Positions 15,503-24,835 of a stretch of DNA of 64,000 nt are shown here, in pieces; position 1 is the stretch's first letter, and each line of letters begins with the position of its first letter. The translations under genes were made by a program, and so were the position numbers. This stretch comes from SIG78 sp045635745 (lineage in GTDB: Bacteria > Verrucomicrobiota > Lentisphaeria > Victivallales > Victivallaceae), in the NCBI GenBank assembly GCA_045635745.1, contig JAZTWG010000055.1:1-64000 (forward strand). Direction: 5' to 3'. The notes below the pieces were generated by a model. The model was not told the origin of the DNA and made no database searches. It saw only the letters and a list, made by a program, of their open reading frames with translations.

Positions 15503-18033
15503 TGCTCCTGTTTTTTTCTGGTTGCTTGTGCTTTTCTTTTGCGCGGGGGGTTGGCAGCCGGAGCAATCTGGAAATGCAATTGGCCGTTATTCAGAATTGT
15601 TTCTATAACGCTGTCGGCGGGCAGATCGCCTTTGAGCAATTCTTCAGAAAGCGGGTCTTCCAGATAACGCTCCACCGCTCTGCGGAGCGGACGGGCACCG
15701 TATTCGGGCTCAAAACCTTTGTCCAGCAAATATTCCAATACGGAATCGGAGGTGATCAGGTTGAGGTGTTTTTCTGTCAGACGGTCTGCCACTGCATCGA
15801 CTTCCAACTTTACGATTGCTTTGAGATCATTGCGCTCAAGCTTACGAAATACTATACAGTCATCCACCCGGTTGAGAAATTCGGGCTTGAAATATTTTTT
15901 TGCTACCGACAGCAGGCGTTCGCTTTCTTTGGCCGAAACGCTTTGAGCGTCGCCGCCAAAGCCCAGCGTTGCGCTTTTATTCAGCAATTCTGCGCCGACA
16001 TTGCTGGTCATGATGATCACCGTATTGCGGAAATCCACCTTGCAACCCAGCGAATCTGTAAGTTTGCCTTCTTCCAATATCTGCAAAAGCATGTGCAGTA
16101 CATCCGGGTGCGCCTTTTCTATTTCGTCAAACAACACCACCGAGTAGGGTTTGCGGCGAACTCTTTCGGTCAGCTCGCCGCCTTCGCCATGCCCCACATA
16201 ACCGGGCGGCGAACCGACCAGACGGCTGACGTTGAATTTTTCCATATATTCAGACATATCCACCTGGATCAGCGCATCGGAGCTGTTGAACATAAATTCT
16301 GCCAGCGCTTTAGCCAACAGCGTTTTGCCCACCCCGGTTGGGCCGAGAAAGATAAACGATCCAATGGGGCGCGCCGGATTTTTCAAGCCGGAGCGTGAAC
16401 GCCGCAAGGAGCGAGAAATCAGTGAAAGGGCTTCGTCCTGACCGATCACACTCTTTTTTAATTCTTCTTCCATATTCAGCAAGCGGCGGGTTTCGCTGGA
16501 CTGCATTTCCTGTACCGGTATACCGGTGAGCTGGGCGATCACCCCGGCTATTGCCGTGGCGGTGATCTCCGGAGTATTGGCAAGCTGCTGCTGACGGTGC
16601 CGTTTCAGCAGATCTTCCAACGCCTGACGGGCGGCGCGTTCGGCATCGCGGAAGCGGGCGGCTTCTTCAAATTTCTGGTCGGCAATCGCTTTTTCTTTGG
16701 CTTCGGAAGCTGATTTTATATCGGACTCCAGCTCGGCAGTATCCGGCGGCTGCGGCGTGTTGCTTATGCGGGCCGCAGCTCCGGCTTCATCCATAACATC
16801 AATGGCTTTATCCGGCAGATGGCGGCCCGATATGTAGCGGTCGGAGAGTTTGACCGCCGCCGCGATGGCATCGGCGGTATAGGTTACATGATGATGCGCT
16901 TCGTAGGTCTTTTTCAGGCCGTTGAGTATCTGTATTGCCTCGTCAACTTCCGGCGGATTTACAATGATCGGCTGGAAACGCCGCTCAAGCGCAGAATCTT
17001 TTTCTATACCTTTGCGGTATTCATCCAGTGTGGTGGCGCCTACACATTGCAGTTCTCCCCGGGAAAGCGCCGGTTTTATGATGTTGGCCGTATCCATGGC
17101 GCCTTCCGCTCCGCCGGCGCCTACTATGGTGTGCAGTTCGTCGATAAACAGAATCACTTTGCCGGAATTACGGACTTCTTCAAGTACCGATTTTATGCGC
17201 TCTTCAAACTGGCCGCGGTATTTGGTTCCGGCGATCATCAACGGCAGATCAAGTGCAAAGATTTTTTTATCCTGCAGTATTTCAGGAACTTCACCTCTGG
17301 CGATCGCCTGCGCCAGACCTTCGATGATGGCAGTTTTCCCCACCCCGGCTTCGCCGATAAGCACCGGATTGTTTTTGGTGCGGCGGCAGAGTACCTGAAT
17401 TGCCCGCTGAATTTCGTTTTGACGGCCGATAACCGGATCCAGCGCGCCTTTTTCAGCCAGCAATGTCAGATTGCGCCCGAAAGTATTTAAGGCCGGGAGC
17501 TCGCCATTGCTGCTGCCGGCAGCCGGACTGCCCGGCGGAACGGAGGGTGTTTCGTCGGCTTCCGGCGGCAGATAGTCCGGATCGAGCGCCTGATTGACCA
17601 CATTGCGGACACTGTTTACATCGATTTTCATGTTTCGCAGTACCCGCGCAGCTTCGCTTTCACCATCGCGGAGAAGCGCCAGCAGCAGATGCTCGGTGCC
17701 GATAAAATTATAGTTCATTATCTTGGCTTCGGTTGCCGCCAGCAATATCACCCGCTTCAACCGGGTGGTCAGGGGCAGCAAGCCTTCTTTTTTGACATTG
17801 TCTGCCGTGCTGCTGCAGCTTTTTTCCACTTCCAGCCGCAACTGTTCAAGACTTATTTGCATTACTTTCAGTACTTCGACGGCCACGCCTTCGTCCAGCG
17901 AAAGCAAACCCAGCAGCAGATGCTCGGTACCTACGCAATCGCAATTCAACCGTTCGGCTTCCTTTTGCGCCAGCACCAGCGCCCGGCGGGCACGGGGCGT
18001 GAGATTTGAGTTATTGTTTCCGTTTTCCGGCAT
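15499..18033 (-). CDS. clpC: ClpC-type AAA+ unfoldase
   Basis: ATP-dependent unfoldase that feeds proteins to ClpP. The 844 residues contain two Clp N repeats (about 8-150), AAA-1 with GEAGVGKT and LFIDELHTIVGAGG, a UVR-type middle segment (FEEAARFRDAERAA), AAA-2 with GPTGVGKT, and the C-terminal D2-small domain. The UVR segment marks ClpC rather than ClpA or ClpB. No clpP or mcsAB lies nearby. CAGGAA precedes the ATG. The C-terminus is basic and ends KRKAQATRKKQEQ. Confidence 0.95.
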   Translation of the reverse strand: MPENGNNNSNLTPRARRALVLAQKEAERLNCDCVGTEHLLLGLLSLDEGVAVEVLKVMQISLEQLRLEVEKSCSSTADNVKKEGLLPLTTRLKRVILLAATEAKIMNYNFIGTEHLLLALLRDGESEAARVLRNMKIDVNSVRNVVNQALDPDYLPPEADETPSVPPGSPAAGSSNGELPALNTFGRNLTLLAEKGALDPVIGRQNEIQRAIQVLCRRTKNNPVLIGEAGVGKTAIIEGLAQAIARGEVPEILQDKKIFALDLPLMIAGTKYRGQFEERIKSVLEEVRNSGKVILFIDELHTIVGAGGAEGAMDTANIIKPALSRGELQCVGATTLDEYRKGIEKDSALERRFQPIIVNPPEVDEAIQILNGLKKTYEAHHHVTYTADAIAAAVKLSDRYISGRHLPDKAIDVMDEAGAAARISNTPQPPDTAELESDIKSASEAKEKAIADQKFEEAARFRDAERAARQALEDLLKRHRQQQLANTPEITATAIAGVIAQLTGIPVQEMQSSETRRLLNMEEELKKSVIGQDEALSLISRSLRRSRSGLKNPARPIGSFIFLGPTGVGKTLLAKALAEFMFNSSDALIQVDMSEYMEKFNVSRLVGSPPGYVGHGEGGELTERVRRKPYSVVLFDEIEKAHPDVLHMLLQILEEGKLTDSLGCKVDFRNTVIIMTSNVGAELLNKSATLGFGGDAQSVSAKESERLLSVAKKYFKPEFLNRVDDCIVFRKLERNDLKAIVKLEVDAVADRLTEKHLNLITSDSVLEYLLDKGFEPEYGARPLRRAVERYLEDPLSEELLKGDLPADSVIETILNNGQLHFQIAPAANPPRKRKAQATRKKQEQ

Positions 18034-18150
18034 GATATTTTTCCTGAATTATGATTTTTTATCAGTTTCTGCATTGCCGTTTGCATTTTTGATGCATTTC
18101 AGCAATAATGACTGTTGAAACAAATTTATGGTTCGATTACTTTATGCCGC

Positions 18151-18387
18151 TTAATTCCCGATTGTTGACCTTTGCCACGTTGCGGGATAATTATTGGGTA
18201 TGCGGCTGTATTCGTGCGCCCGTTTGCGGGGTGGACGGCGCTGAACTTTTTTTCCGGGGCGGCTCTCCGTACTGCAATGGTTATTGCAAGTACATCCATT
18301 GGCCGCACATAACAAAAAAACCACGGCAGACAACATTGCCATGGTTTTTGTTGCCCGCCCAATAGTTTTTACTATTGATTCAGACAT
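18151..18387 (-). CDS. Small putative lipoprotein
   Basis: 78-residue product. A hydrophobic signal is followed by LCAANGC, a fair lipobox, then a basic arginine/lysine-rich tail (RPGKKVQRRPPRKRAHEY). GGAGTG precedes the ATG at 18387. It follows the small membrane-protein gene by 16 bp and could be the last gene of that transcript. No family recognised; coding status is likely but not certain. Confidence 0.5.
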   Translation of the reverse strand: MSESIVKTIGRATKTMAMLSAVVFLLCAANGCTCNNHCSTESRPGKKVQRRPPRKRAHEYSRIPNNYPATWQRSTIGN

Positions 18388-18403
18388 ATAACACTCCATT
18401 TTG

Positions 18404-18646
18404 TTAATTGGCCGGAGGTTGTTCCGCCGCCGGGGCCGCCGGGGCCGCTTCTCCGGCCGGAGCTGCCGGTTGTGCCGGCTCGGGGACCGGCTGGAAAATC
18501 GACTTGAGCGTGACTTTTACATGATCCCAGATGCCGTAGGTCGTGATTTCCATGCACTGGAACACTACTACTGAAATCATCAGCAATGTGGTCAATATCA
18601 CCAGTATATCGCGAAAGATATGTATTCCGTTTTTATGTTTAGCCAT
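18404..18646 (-). CDS. Small membrane protein with Pro/Ala-rich tail
   Basis: 80 residues: a single membrane helix (about 10-33, ILVILTTLLMISVVVF), then a 25-residue stretch, then an Ala/Pro-rich C-terminus (about the last 28 residues). A GTG at 18658 overlaps the stop of the preceding gene (GTGA) and is an alternative start. It probably works with the coiled-coil protein encoded just upstream. Function unknown. Confidence 0.6.
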   Translation of the reverse strand: MAKHKNGIHIFRDILVILTTLLMISVVVFQCMEITTYGIWDHVKVTLKSIFQPVPEPAQPAAPAGEAAPAAPAAEQPPAN

Positions 18647-18654
18647 TTGCAAGC

Positions 18655-19932
18655 TCACTTTCTGCGTTTGGATATCTTGGCGATCTCATCATCAGCCAGA
18701 TAAACCAGATCGCCGACACGCATGCGTTTGCCGGCTTTCTTGTCGACCGGTTCGGCGATGGAGCAGTTGTCATCCAATCTTACAATCTTGATCTTGTTGA
18801 TATACTCTGCGTCGCCGCTGGGCATGTTGCGGGCAACGGTCAGGATCATGCCGTCTTCGATAAGCGGATTAATATTCCAATATTTTGTCTTTTTCACGCT
18901 GTCTTTTTCAGGCTTGTATTCGTAGAAGTCCTGCACCAGAGTCTTGCGCCCCAGCGAAACGACCACAAAACCGAATTTGTCGTCCACCTCCATGATCTTA
19001 CCCTTCTGCTGAGTTTTGATCAGTTCCAGGGCTTCTTTGCAGCCGTCTTTGATTTGACGTTTACCGGGGATGATGCCCAACATACGTTCAAGACGTTTGA
19101 TATCAAGATCGCGGGATTTGATTTCGGCATCTTTGCGGGCTACTGTGGCGGTGAGTGTTTCGATCTTGGCATCGCGGGCCTTTACTTTGCGTTCTTCGTT
19201 TTTCCAGTTTGCATGGTAGGTCACGCGCTGGAGTTCCACATTGCGGGCATGGGTTACCAGTTCTTTAAGACCGGCGGCATAGCCGCTTTCGCTGGAGTTG
19301 GGGCGTTTGCCTTTAAGGGCGGATGCGATCTGCCCCACTTCATTGACATACACTTTGTGGCGGGTGTTCCAGAAAGCGATACGGTCATCGAGCTCTTTGT
19401 AGAAGTCAGCGTATTTGACTGATTTGAGGTTGTTTACAGTCAGTTTTTTGGTGCCGAGATTGCGGCCCGATCTTTCCAGTCTGCTCAAAATTGTGTTGTT
19501 GCGGCGCACATAGTTGGTGGCATATGATTCCAAAGTCCGGGTTTTTGCCGAGTGCTGTTTAAGGTTTTTGAAATCATCGGCCTTAATAGCATTGCCGTTC
19601 ATTTCCAACGTTCTGCTCAAGGTTGCAAGCGAACCGGCAAGAGTGTTGCGGGCATTGACAACATTTGTCACATGCGTGTTATATTTGTTCAGCAGCTCAT
19701 TGACCGATTCAGGAGAATTATCGTGCTTCAGACTGCCGGTGTTGATTTCGCCCGAAAGCGATTCACCGGTTTTTTCTTCCAAAGTTACGATAGATTTACT
19801 GAGCTGTTCGCCAAAATAATTGTGTCCTGTAACCAGACTTTCGCGTTTTTCAAACAAAAAGTAAGAAAATACTGCCGAAGCCGCTGCCAGTAAAAAAATG
19901 ACTACTGCCAGAAAAACATTGAATCCCTTCAT
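18655..19932 (-). CDS. Membrane-anchored coiled-coil protein, unknown
   Basis: 425 residues. One N-terminal membrane helix (5-27) is followed by a long helical region (about 40-300), with the strongest heptad pattern at 245-285. The C-terminal domain (about 308-420) contains GKIMEVDDKFGFVVVSLG and ends in VGDLVYLADD, a pattern seen in uncharacterised envelope proteins of Verrucomicrobiota, Planctomycetota and Lentisphaerota. It has its own strong promoter (20014-20042) and leads a three-gene group with a small membrane protein and a putative lipoprotein. Envelope organisation is a guess from architecture only. Confidence 0.7.
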   Translation of the reverse strand: MKGFNVFLAVVIFLLAAASAVFSYFLFEKRESLVTGHNYFGEQLSKSIVTLEEKTGESLSGEINTGSLKHDNSPESVNELLNKYNTHVTNVVNARNTLAGSLATLSRTLEMNGNAIKADDFKNLKQHSAKTRTLESYATNYVRRNNTILSRLERSGRNLGTKKLTVNNLKSVKYADFYKELDDRIAFWNTRHKVYVNEVGQIASALKGKRPNSSESGYAAGLKELVTHARNVELQRVTYHANWKNEERKVKARDAKIETLTATVARKDAEIKSRDLDIKRLERMLGIIPGKRQIKDGCKEALELIKTQQKGKIMEVDDKFGFVVVSLGRKTLVQDFYEYKPEKDSVKKTKYWNINPLIEDGMILTVARNMPSGDAEYINKIKIVRLDDNCSIAEPVDKKAGKRMRVGDLVYLADDEIAKISKRRK

Positions 19933-20013
19933 AGATTTCTCCGCTTTGTGGTGCCGGTCATCCTGTCAACAACTTCTTGTTCCCCGAGGTATCCCGCACA
20001 CCGATTTTTATTT

Positions 20014-20042
20014 ATAATACTTAAATTATTTCATGGTGTCAA
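20014..20042 (-). promoter_or_regulatory. Promoter of the coiled-coil protein group
   Basis: Minus strand TTGACA (20037-20042), 17-bp spacer, TATTAT (20014-20019), followed by an untranslated leader of about 75 nt to the ATG at 19932. Confidence 0.75.
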
Positions 20043-20176
20043 CTCTGCATATCGCACTGAAAAGCATTTCATGCAAAATGCATACATGAGAAAATTAGCA
20101 CTAAAATTGCAAAAAGCAACTTTTGAATATAAAAAAATCAAAAACTATTTAAAACTTTTGCTTTATACAGGTTTTT

Positions 20177-20815
20177 TTACGCCATTTTCCAGTATTTCAG
20201 AAGAGTTTCGGCGATCATTTTATATCCTTCTGCTGTCGGATGTGTACCATCTTTGGTGAACAGATAGCCGCTTTCAGGATCGCACCGATGTTGTTCGCGT
20301 ATGGCAGCAGCTTCAAAAACCGTATCCAATGGCACCAAAAGTGTTTGCATGCTGTCGGCGGCTTCGCGCGCAGCGCGATGGTAGGGGACAAGAATATCGC
20401 CGTGCATATCGTAGGTTGAGCCTTCAAAACGCCGCAGCGGTGTGGCGATGCTGAACTTTTTTACATTGTAACGCAAACGCAAGAGATGTACTATCCATTG
20501 CAGATTGTTTTTGTAGCACTCCGGAGTCACTGCCGGCTCATCTGCCCAGATCCCCCGTCCCACGGCCGCATCATTGGTGCCCAGAAAAATACTTACTGCA
20601 TCCGGTCGGTGAATGCCGGCGGCGCTGTCCAGTCGGGTCAATGCTGTCGGGGTTTTATCTCCGCCGAGACCGGCATTGATGACAGTGATATTTTTTTCAG
20701 CAAGTTTTTCCGTCAGAATATTCATGTATCCCGGATTGGCGGCAGTCAGACTGTCGCCGAAACAGACAAGTTTTTCGCCGGCAGCAAGCCATGGTGTCTG
20801 CAGTGTTTGAAGCAT
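20177..20815 (-). CDS. SGNH/GDSL-family hydrolase
   Basis: 212-residue serine esterase-type enzyme. Block I is FGDSL (catalytic Ser about residue 22), block II contains the Gly of AGLGGDKT, block III is GTND, and block V is DGTHPTAEGY with the catalytic Asp and His. There is no signal peptide, so it is probably cytoplasmic. Such enzymes deacylate sugars, peptidoglycan precursors or lipids. It stands alone with its own promoter (20863-20891). Substrate unknown. Confidence 0.88.
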   Translation of the reverse strand: MLQTLQTPWLAAGEKLVCFGDSLTAANPGYMNILTEKLAEKNITVINAGLGGDKTPTALTRLDSAAGIHRPDAVSIFLGTNDAAVGRGIWADEPAVTPECYKNNLQWIVHLLRLRYNVKKFSIATPLRRFEGSTYDMHGDILVPYHRAAREAADSMQTLLVPLDTVFEAAAIREQHRCDPESGYLFTKDGTHPTAEGYKMIAETLLKYWKMA

Positions 20816-20862
20816 AACGGAGATCCTTTCCTGTTTTTGGGTAAAAAGCTCTGTGCATGGGT

Positions 20863-20891
20863 AATATACTGCGATATAAAATATTTTTCAA
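20863..20891 (-). promoter_or_regulatory. Promoter of the SGNH hydrolase gene
   Basis: Minus strand TTGAAA (20886-20891), 17-bp spacer, TATATT (20863-20868), about 48 bp before the ATG at 20815. The same box pair and spacing occur before rpmE (53875-53903). Confidence 0.65.
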
Positions 20892-21103
20892 AGCAGATGG
20901 CGATTTTTGCCGGTAAAATATTTGCTCCTTTGAGTACTGCTGATGCTGGCGTGAAACAACCAAGTGATGTGTTTGCGGCTGCAGTTGCAGCAAAAAACAA
21001 CTGACAGCTTGAAAAAAATTCTTTTCCTGCTAAATTATATGACGCTTATATTGAAAAAATATGTACTGTTACGGCAAAACAACTTTCATGGACTGAAAAA
21101 ACT

Positions 21104-22513
21104 ATGTGGATATTTTCACGTAATTTTGAAAAATGGCAGGCGTTGCGGCAGATTTTTCGCCGCTATAAGATTCTGCTTTTGGGTTTTGCTGTGCTGGGTG
21201 CTGCTGCCGGCGGATTGCTGGCAGGGATGTGTTTCCCATGGAGTTTTTACAGCTATGTATCGGTATTTATATACCGCAAAGATCTGGCAAGCCATAAAAT
21301 GATAACGCCGGGCAATACAGCAAATGTTACGCTCGGAACTTCAGAGGATTTCTGGGGGGAAATATTTAAACAGCACCGGGTCAAACGCCGGCTTGATGAG
21401 TTTCTGCGCCGGCAACTGGTTTTTTCCGATTACAGCTATCTGACGAAAAAAGCTCAATATAACCGGGATTACTGCTGGGTTACACTTACAATCCCGGGCG
21501 AAAGTAAATCATCTGCCGAACAAACGGCCGAAGCTGTCAAAACTTTTTGCCAGACCGAATTGCCGCAGATATTGCAGTGCAATTGTGTCGCTGTTACCGA
21601 TCACGCGGTGAACAATAATGCTGTGGTGTGGAATATTGCATTGATTTCAAGCGGCGGGTTTCTGGGTGGATCTGTCGGGCTGATGATAGGATTTATCCTG
21701 CTGTTTGTTATTAACTCCATGGATCGCTCCATGCGTAAACTTTCTGACCTTGAAGATATATTGAAAACACCACTCCTGGGGGTATTCCCGCATGTCGGGA
21801 GGTCAGGCCGAATGTCGGCAGATTTGATGCCGGACCATACTTTTCAGCAATCAATTCATACTTTACAACTTAATTTGAATGCATTGCTTCCGCATTCCGG
21901 CCGGGCGCAGGTTTTTATGTTCAGCAGCGTTACCGGCAAAGAGGGCAAAAGTTCCATTGTCCGGGCTTTGGCACAGGATATTGCAGCTGCCGGCGGAAGG
22001 GTGCTGATAATATGTGCTGACTATCGCGGAGGCAGTCCGGCCGTGCCGCACACAGATGATGAACAGCGCAAGGGCTTATCCGATCTGCTTTCCGGTAATG
22101 TTGAGTGGCAGAAGTGTATCGAATACAATGTTTGCAGTAATCTTGATGTGATCGCTCCCGGCCGCAAGCCCGACGATCCGGCAACATTGCTGTCGCAGAA
22201 GCGTTTTGAACAGTTTCTGTTGGAGGTATCCGGCTGTTACGAGTATATTTTCATAGATGCGTCTTCCATGCAGAGCGGCAGTGACCCATTGATCATCGGC
22301 CGGTTATCCGATGCCGCTATTCTGGTGGGGGATTACCGCAGATTTCAGCGGGCGCGGCTGGAATTGCTTTTGTGGAGATTTCAGAATGCCAATGTCAGGT
22401 TTTGCGGTATGATCGTGAATCATTTTCCCGCCGATCGCCAAAGGCAGACCTTTGCCCGCTATCAGCATTTTTACACGTTGAATATTCCCGGATTTCCGTC
22501 AGCAAACATTTAA
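21104..22513 (+). CDS. Wzz/BY-kinase-like polysaccharide chain-length protein
   Basis: 469 residues: a membrane helix near 27-47, a short periplasmic Wzz-like part (about 50-175), a second helix (about 183-205), then a cytoplasmic P-loop domain. Walker A is SVTGKEGKSS; the A-prime motif is ICADYR where BY-kinases usually have IDADLR, so one Asp is missing; Walker B is YIFIDAS. No tyrosine-rich tail is present. It is probably involved in export or length control of the rhamnose polysaccharide made by the convergent rfb operon, with which it overlaps by 4 bp (22510-22513). Kinase activity is doubtful. No clear ribosome site was seen. Confidence 0.75.
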   Translation: MWIFSRNFEKWQALRQIFRRYKILLLGFAVLGAAAGGLLAGMCFPWSFYSYVSVFIYRKDLASHKMITPGNTANVTLGTSEDFWGEIFKQHRVKRRLDEFLRRQLVFSDYSYLTKKAQYNRDYCWVTLTIPGESKSSAEQTAEAVKTFCQTELPQILQCNCVAVTDHAVNNNAVVWNIALISSGGFLGGSVGLMIGFILLFVINSMDRSMRKLSDLEDILKTPLLGVFPHVGRSGRMSADLMPDHTFQQSIHTLQLNLNALLPHSGRAQVFMFSSVTGKEGKSSIVRALAQDIAAAGGRVLIICADYRGGSPAVPHTDDEQRKGLSDLLSGNVEWQKCIEYNVCSNLDVIAPGRKPDDPATLLSQKRFEQFLLEVSGCYEYIFIDASSMQSGSDPLIIGRLSDAAILVGDYRRFQRARLELLLWRFQNANVRFCGMIVNHFPADRQRQTFARYQHFYTLNIPGFPSANI

Positions 22514-23388
22514 CTGCTGCTGTCCGGCTTGTGATCCGGAATATTGAATTCGCTTTGCATGAACTCTTTCAGCGCATCTTTCCAGTGCTTCATGGGCGGC
22601 AGACTGTTCAGGCGTAGCATCATTTTTTCCAGTCGTGAGTTCTTCGGGCGGGGTGCCGGTCGGGGAAATTCTTCCGTGGTGCAGGGCGCAACTTGCTGAT
22701 TTTTTCCCGCCAGACGGAAAATTTCCAACGCAAACTCATACCAGCTGGCTTCACCTTCACATGTCAGGTGAAATGTTCCGCGCAGATCCCGTTTGAGCAA
22801 TATATTGCGTAATGCTTTGGCCACGGCTGTGGTGCTGGTGGGATTGCCGATCTGGTCAGCAACCACTTTCAATTCTGCCCGGCTGCCGTCAGCCAGCGCC
22901 ATCATGGTGTGAACAAAACTCGGACCGCCCGATCCATAAAGCCATGATATACGCGCTATGACATGATCCGGACAAAACTTCCGAACTGCTTCTTCGCCGG
23001 CAAATTTGCTCTGACCGTAAACGGTATTGCCGCCGTTGGCAATATCAAGTTCATTGTATGGCCGGTTGGAATTGCCGTCGAATACATAGTCAGTGGAAAT
23101 AGCGATCAGTCGCACATGGTGCTGATTACAGGCTTTTGCCACATTTTCCGTGCCTTCGGCGTTGAGTTTATATGCCGGAATCCTTTCGCTTTCGCACTTA
23201 TCCACCGCAGTCATAGCTGCGCAATGGATAACCACATCGGGGCTGATTTTCTGCAAGAGGATATTGAAATTATCCGCATCGGTAATATCCGCTTCCGGCA
23301 AATCGGTGGCGATTACTTCAAAGTCGGATAATTCCCGGCAGAGTGTTCTGCCCAGCATGCCTTTGCCGCCGGTGAGCATGATTTTCAT
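22510..23388 (-). CDS. rfbD: dTDP-4-dehydrorhamnose reductase
   Basis: Last step of dTDP-L-rhamnose synthesis, reducing dTDP-4-keto-L-rhamnose. The 292-residue extended-SDR protein has an N-terminal Rossmann motif GGKGMLGRTL, catalytic YGQSKFAGE (Tyr and Lys), and the RISWLYGSGG block typical of RmlD. Its start overlaps the rfbC stop by 4 bp (23385-23388). Confidence 0.95.
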   Translation of the reverse strand: MKIMLTGGKGMLGRTLCRELSDFEVIATDLPEADITDADNFNILLQKISPDVVIHCAAMTAVDKCESERIPAYKLNAEGTENVAKACNQHHVRLIAISTDYVFDGNSNRPYNELDIANGGNTVYGQSKFAGEEAVRKFCPDHVIARISWLYGSGGPSFVHTMMALADGSRAELKVVADQIGNPTSTTAVAKALRNILLKRDLRGTFHLTCEGEASWYEFALEIFRLAGKNQQVAPCTTEEFPRPAPRPKNSRLEKMMLRLNSLPPMKHWKDALKEFMQSEFNIPDHKPDSSS

Positions 23389-23957
23389 GAGAGGTAATCC
23401 TTGCTGTTGAAATCAAAAAATTCCGCATCTTTGAACAGCGGATTCCGCAAATCTTTGGCGGAAAGAATTACCTGCGACAGATCAAGCTGCCAGTCGATCT
23501 TCAAATCCGGATCGTTGAAAGCTATTCCGCGTTCGGCGGCCGGACAGTATGAATTATCGCATTTGTAGGCGAAAACCGCCGATTCACTCAATACCGCAAA
23601 ACCATGGGCAAAGCCGCGCGGAATAAAAAGCTGCCGCTTGTTTTCGCCGGAAAGCTCAACGGCAACATGTTGGCCGAATGTCGGAGAATTTTTACGTATA
23701 TCCACTGCCACATCCAGAACTCTGCCGCTTATTGCCCGCACCAGTTTGGCTTGAGTGTAAGGCGCTGCCTGATAATGCAGCCCACGCAGAACTCCGTATG
23801 TTGAGCAGGATTCATTATCCTGAATCCAATGACAATCTATATTTTCTGACGCATATTTTGCGCTGTTCCACGATTCAAAAAAGTATCCGCGCGCATCGCC
23901 GAAAACATCCGGCTCTATAATTTTTACATCGGGTATATTGGTGCTGACGATCTTCAT
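23385..23957 (-). CDS. rfbC: dTDP-4-dehydrorhamnose 3,5-epimerase
   Basis: Cupin-fold epimerase of 190 residues. Family motifs are DARGYFFESWN, VLRGLHYQ (catalytic His), RAISGRVLDVAVDIR, FIPRGFAHGF and YKCDNSY. The ATG at 23957 is used because the GGAG overlapping the rfbA stop is correctly spaced; ten further upstream codons would overlap rfbA. Confidence 0.95.
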   Translation of the reverse strand: MKIVSTNIPDVKIIEPDVFGDARGYFFESWNSAKYASENIDCHWIQDNESCSTYGVLRGLHYQAAPYTQAKLVRAISGRVLDVAVDIRKNSPTFGQHVAVELSGENKRQLFIPRGFAHGFAVLSESAVFAYKCDNSYCPAAERGIAFNDPDLKIDWQLDLSQVILSAKDLRNPLFKDAEFFDFNSKDYLS

Positions 23958-23961
23958 AAAA

Positions 23962-24828
23962 TCATTTATCTCCGGCAAGGCGCACAAGGTATTGGCCGTA
24001 ATCGGTTTTGAGCATGTCTTTTATATTATTGCGGAGTTCAGTGGCGGTGAGCCACTTGTTTTCAAATGCAATTTCTTCCAGACACGCCACCTGCAAACCC
24101 TGCCGGGTTTCGATCGTGTGTATGAAATTTGCTGCTTCGAGCATACTCTGATGGGTTCCGGTATCCAGCCAGGCGTAGCCGCGTCCGAGGGTTTCCACAT
24201 GCAGTTTACCCTGTTCGAGATAAGCATTGTTTACTGCGGTGATCTCCAGTTCTCCCCGGGCGGATGGTTTGATCCCCTCGGCAATTTTCACCACATCGTT
24301 GTCATAAAAATAGAGTCCGGTAACGGCGTAATTTGATTTGGGATGCTGCGGCTTTTCTTCAATGGATACCGCGTTGCCATGTTCATCGAACTCCACAACA
24401 CCGAAGCGCTCCGGATCGCAGACATAATAGCCGAAAACCGTAGCGCCTTCTTTGCGCTGGGCGGCAGCTTTGACCAATCTGGAGAGATGCGCACCGTAGA
24501 AAATGTTATCGCCCAGCACCAGAGCAACATTGTCGTTGCCGATAAATTCTTTGCCGATAATGAACGCCTGCGCCAGACCCTCCGGCCGGGGCTGCACTGC
24601 ATAGGTGAATTTTACACCGTAACGGGCCCCGTCGCCCAGCAGACGCTGAAATGAAGCCTGATCTTCGGGCGTGGTGATAATGAGTATATCCCGGATGCCG
24701 GCAAGCATAAGTACCGAAATCGGATAATAGATCATGGGTTTGTCGTAAACTGCCAGCAGCTGCTTGGAAACGCCCAGCGTTATCGGGTGCAGACGGCTGC
24801 CGGCGCCGCCGGCAAGAACTATACCTTT
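23962..24828 (-). CDS. rfbA: Glucose-1-phosphate thymidylyltransferase
   Basis: Makes dTDP-glucose from dTTP and glucose-1-phosphate. The 288-residue protein opens with KGIVLAGGAGSRLHP, followed by KPMIYYPISVLM, GDNIFYG and EKPQHPKSNYAVTGLYFYD, all characteristic of RmlA. The ATG at 24828 has a GGAG 8-9 bp upstream and begins exactly at the family start. Confidence 0.96.
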   Translation of the reverse strand, partial: KGIVLAGGAGSRLHPITLGVSKQLLAVYDKPMIYYPISVLMLAGIRDILIITTPEDQASFQRLLGDGARYGVKFTYAVQPRPEGLAQAFIIGKEFIGNDNVALVLGDNIFYGAHLSRLVKAAAQRKEGATVFGYYVCDPERFGVVEFDEHGNAVSIEEKPQHPKSNYAVTGLYFYDNDVVKIAEGIKPSARGELEITAVNNAYLEQGKLHVETLGRGYAWLDTGTHQSMLEAANFIHTIETRQGLQVACLEEIAFENKWLTATELRNNIKDMLKTDYGQYLVRLAGDK

Positions 24829-24835
24829 CATAAAA

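Noticed and set aside
20964..21302. Upstream open frame overlapping the start of the chain-length protein gene
   Set aside because: It is in another frame, has no ribosome site, and shows no hydrophobic or domain pattern beyond the shadow of the membrane helix.
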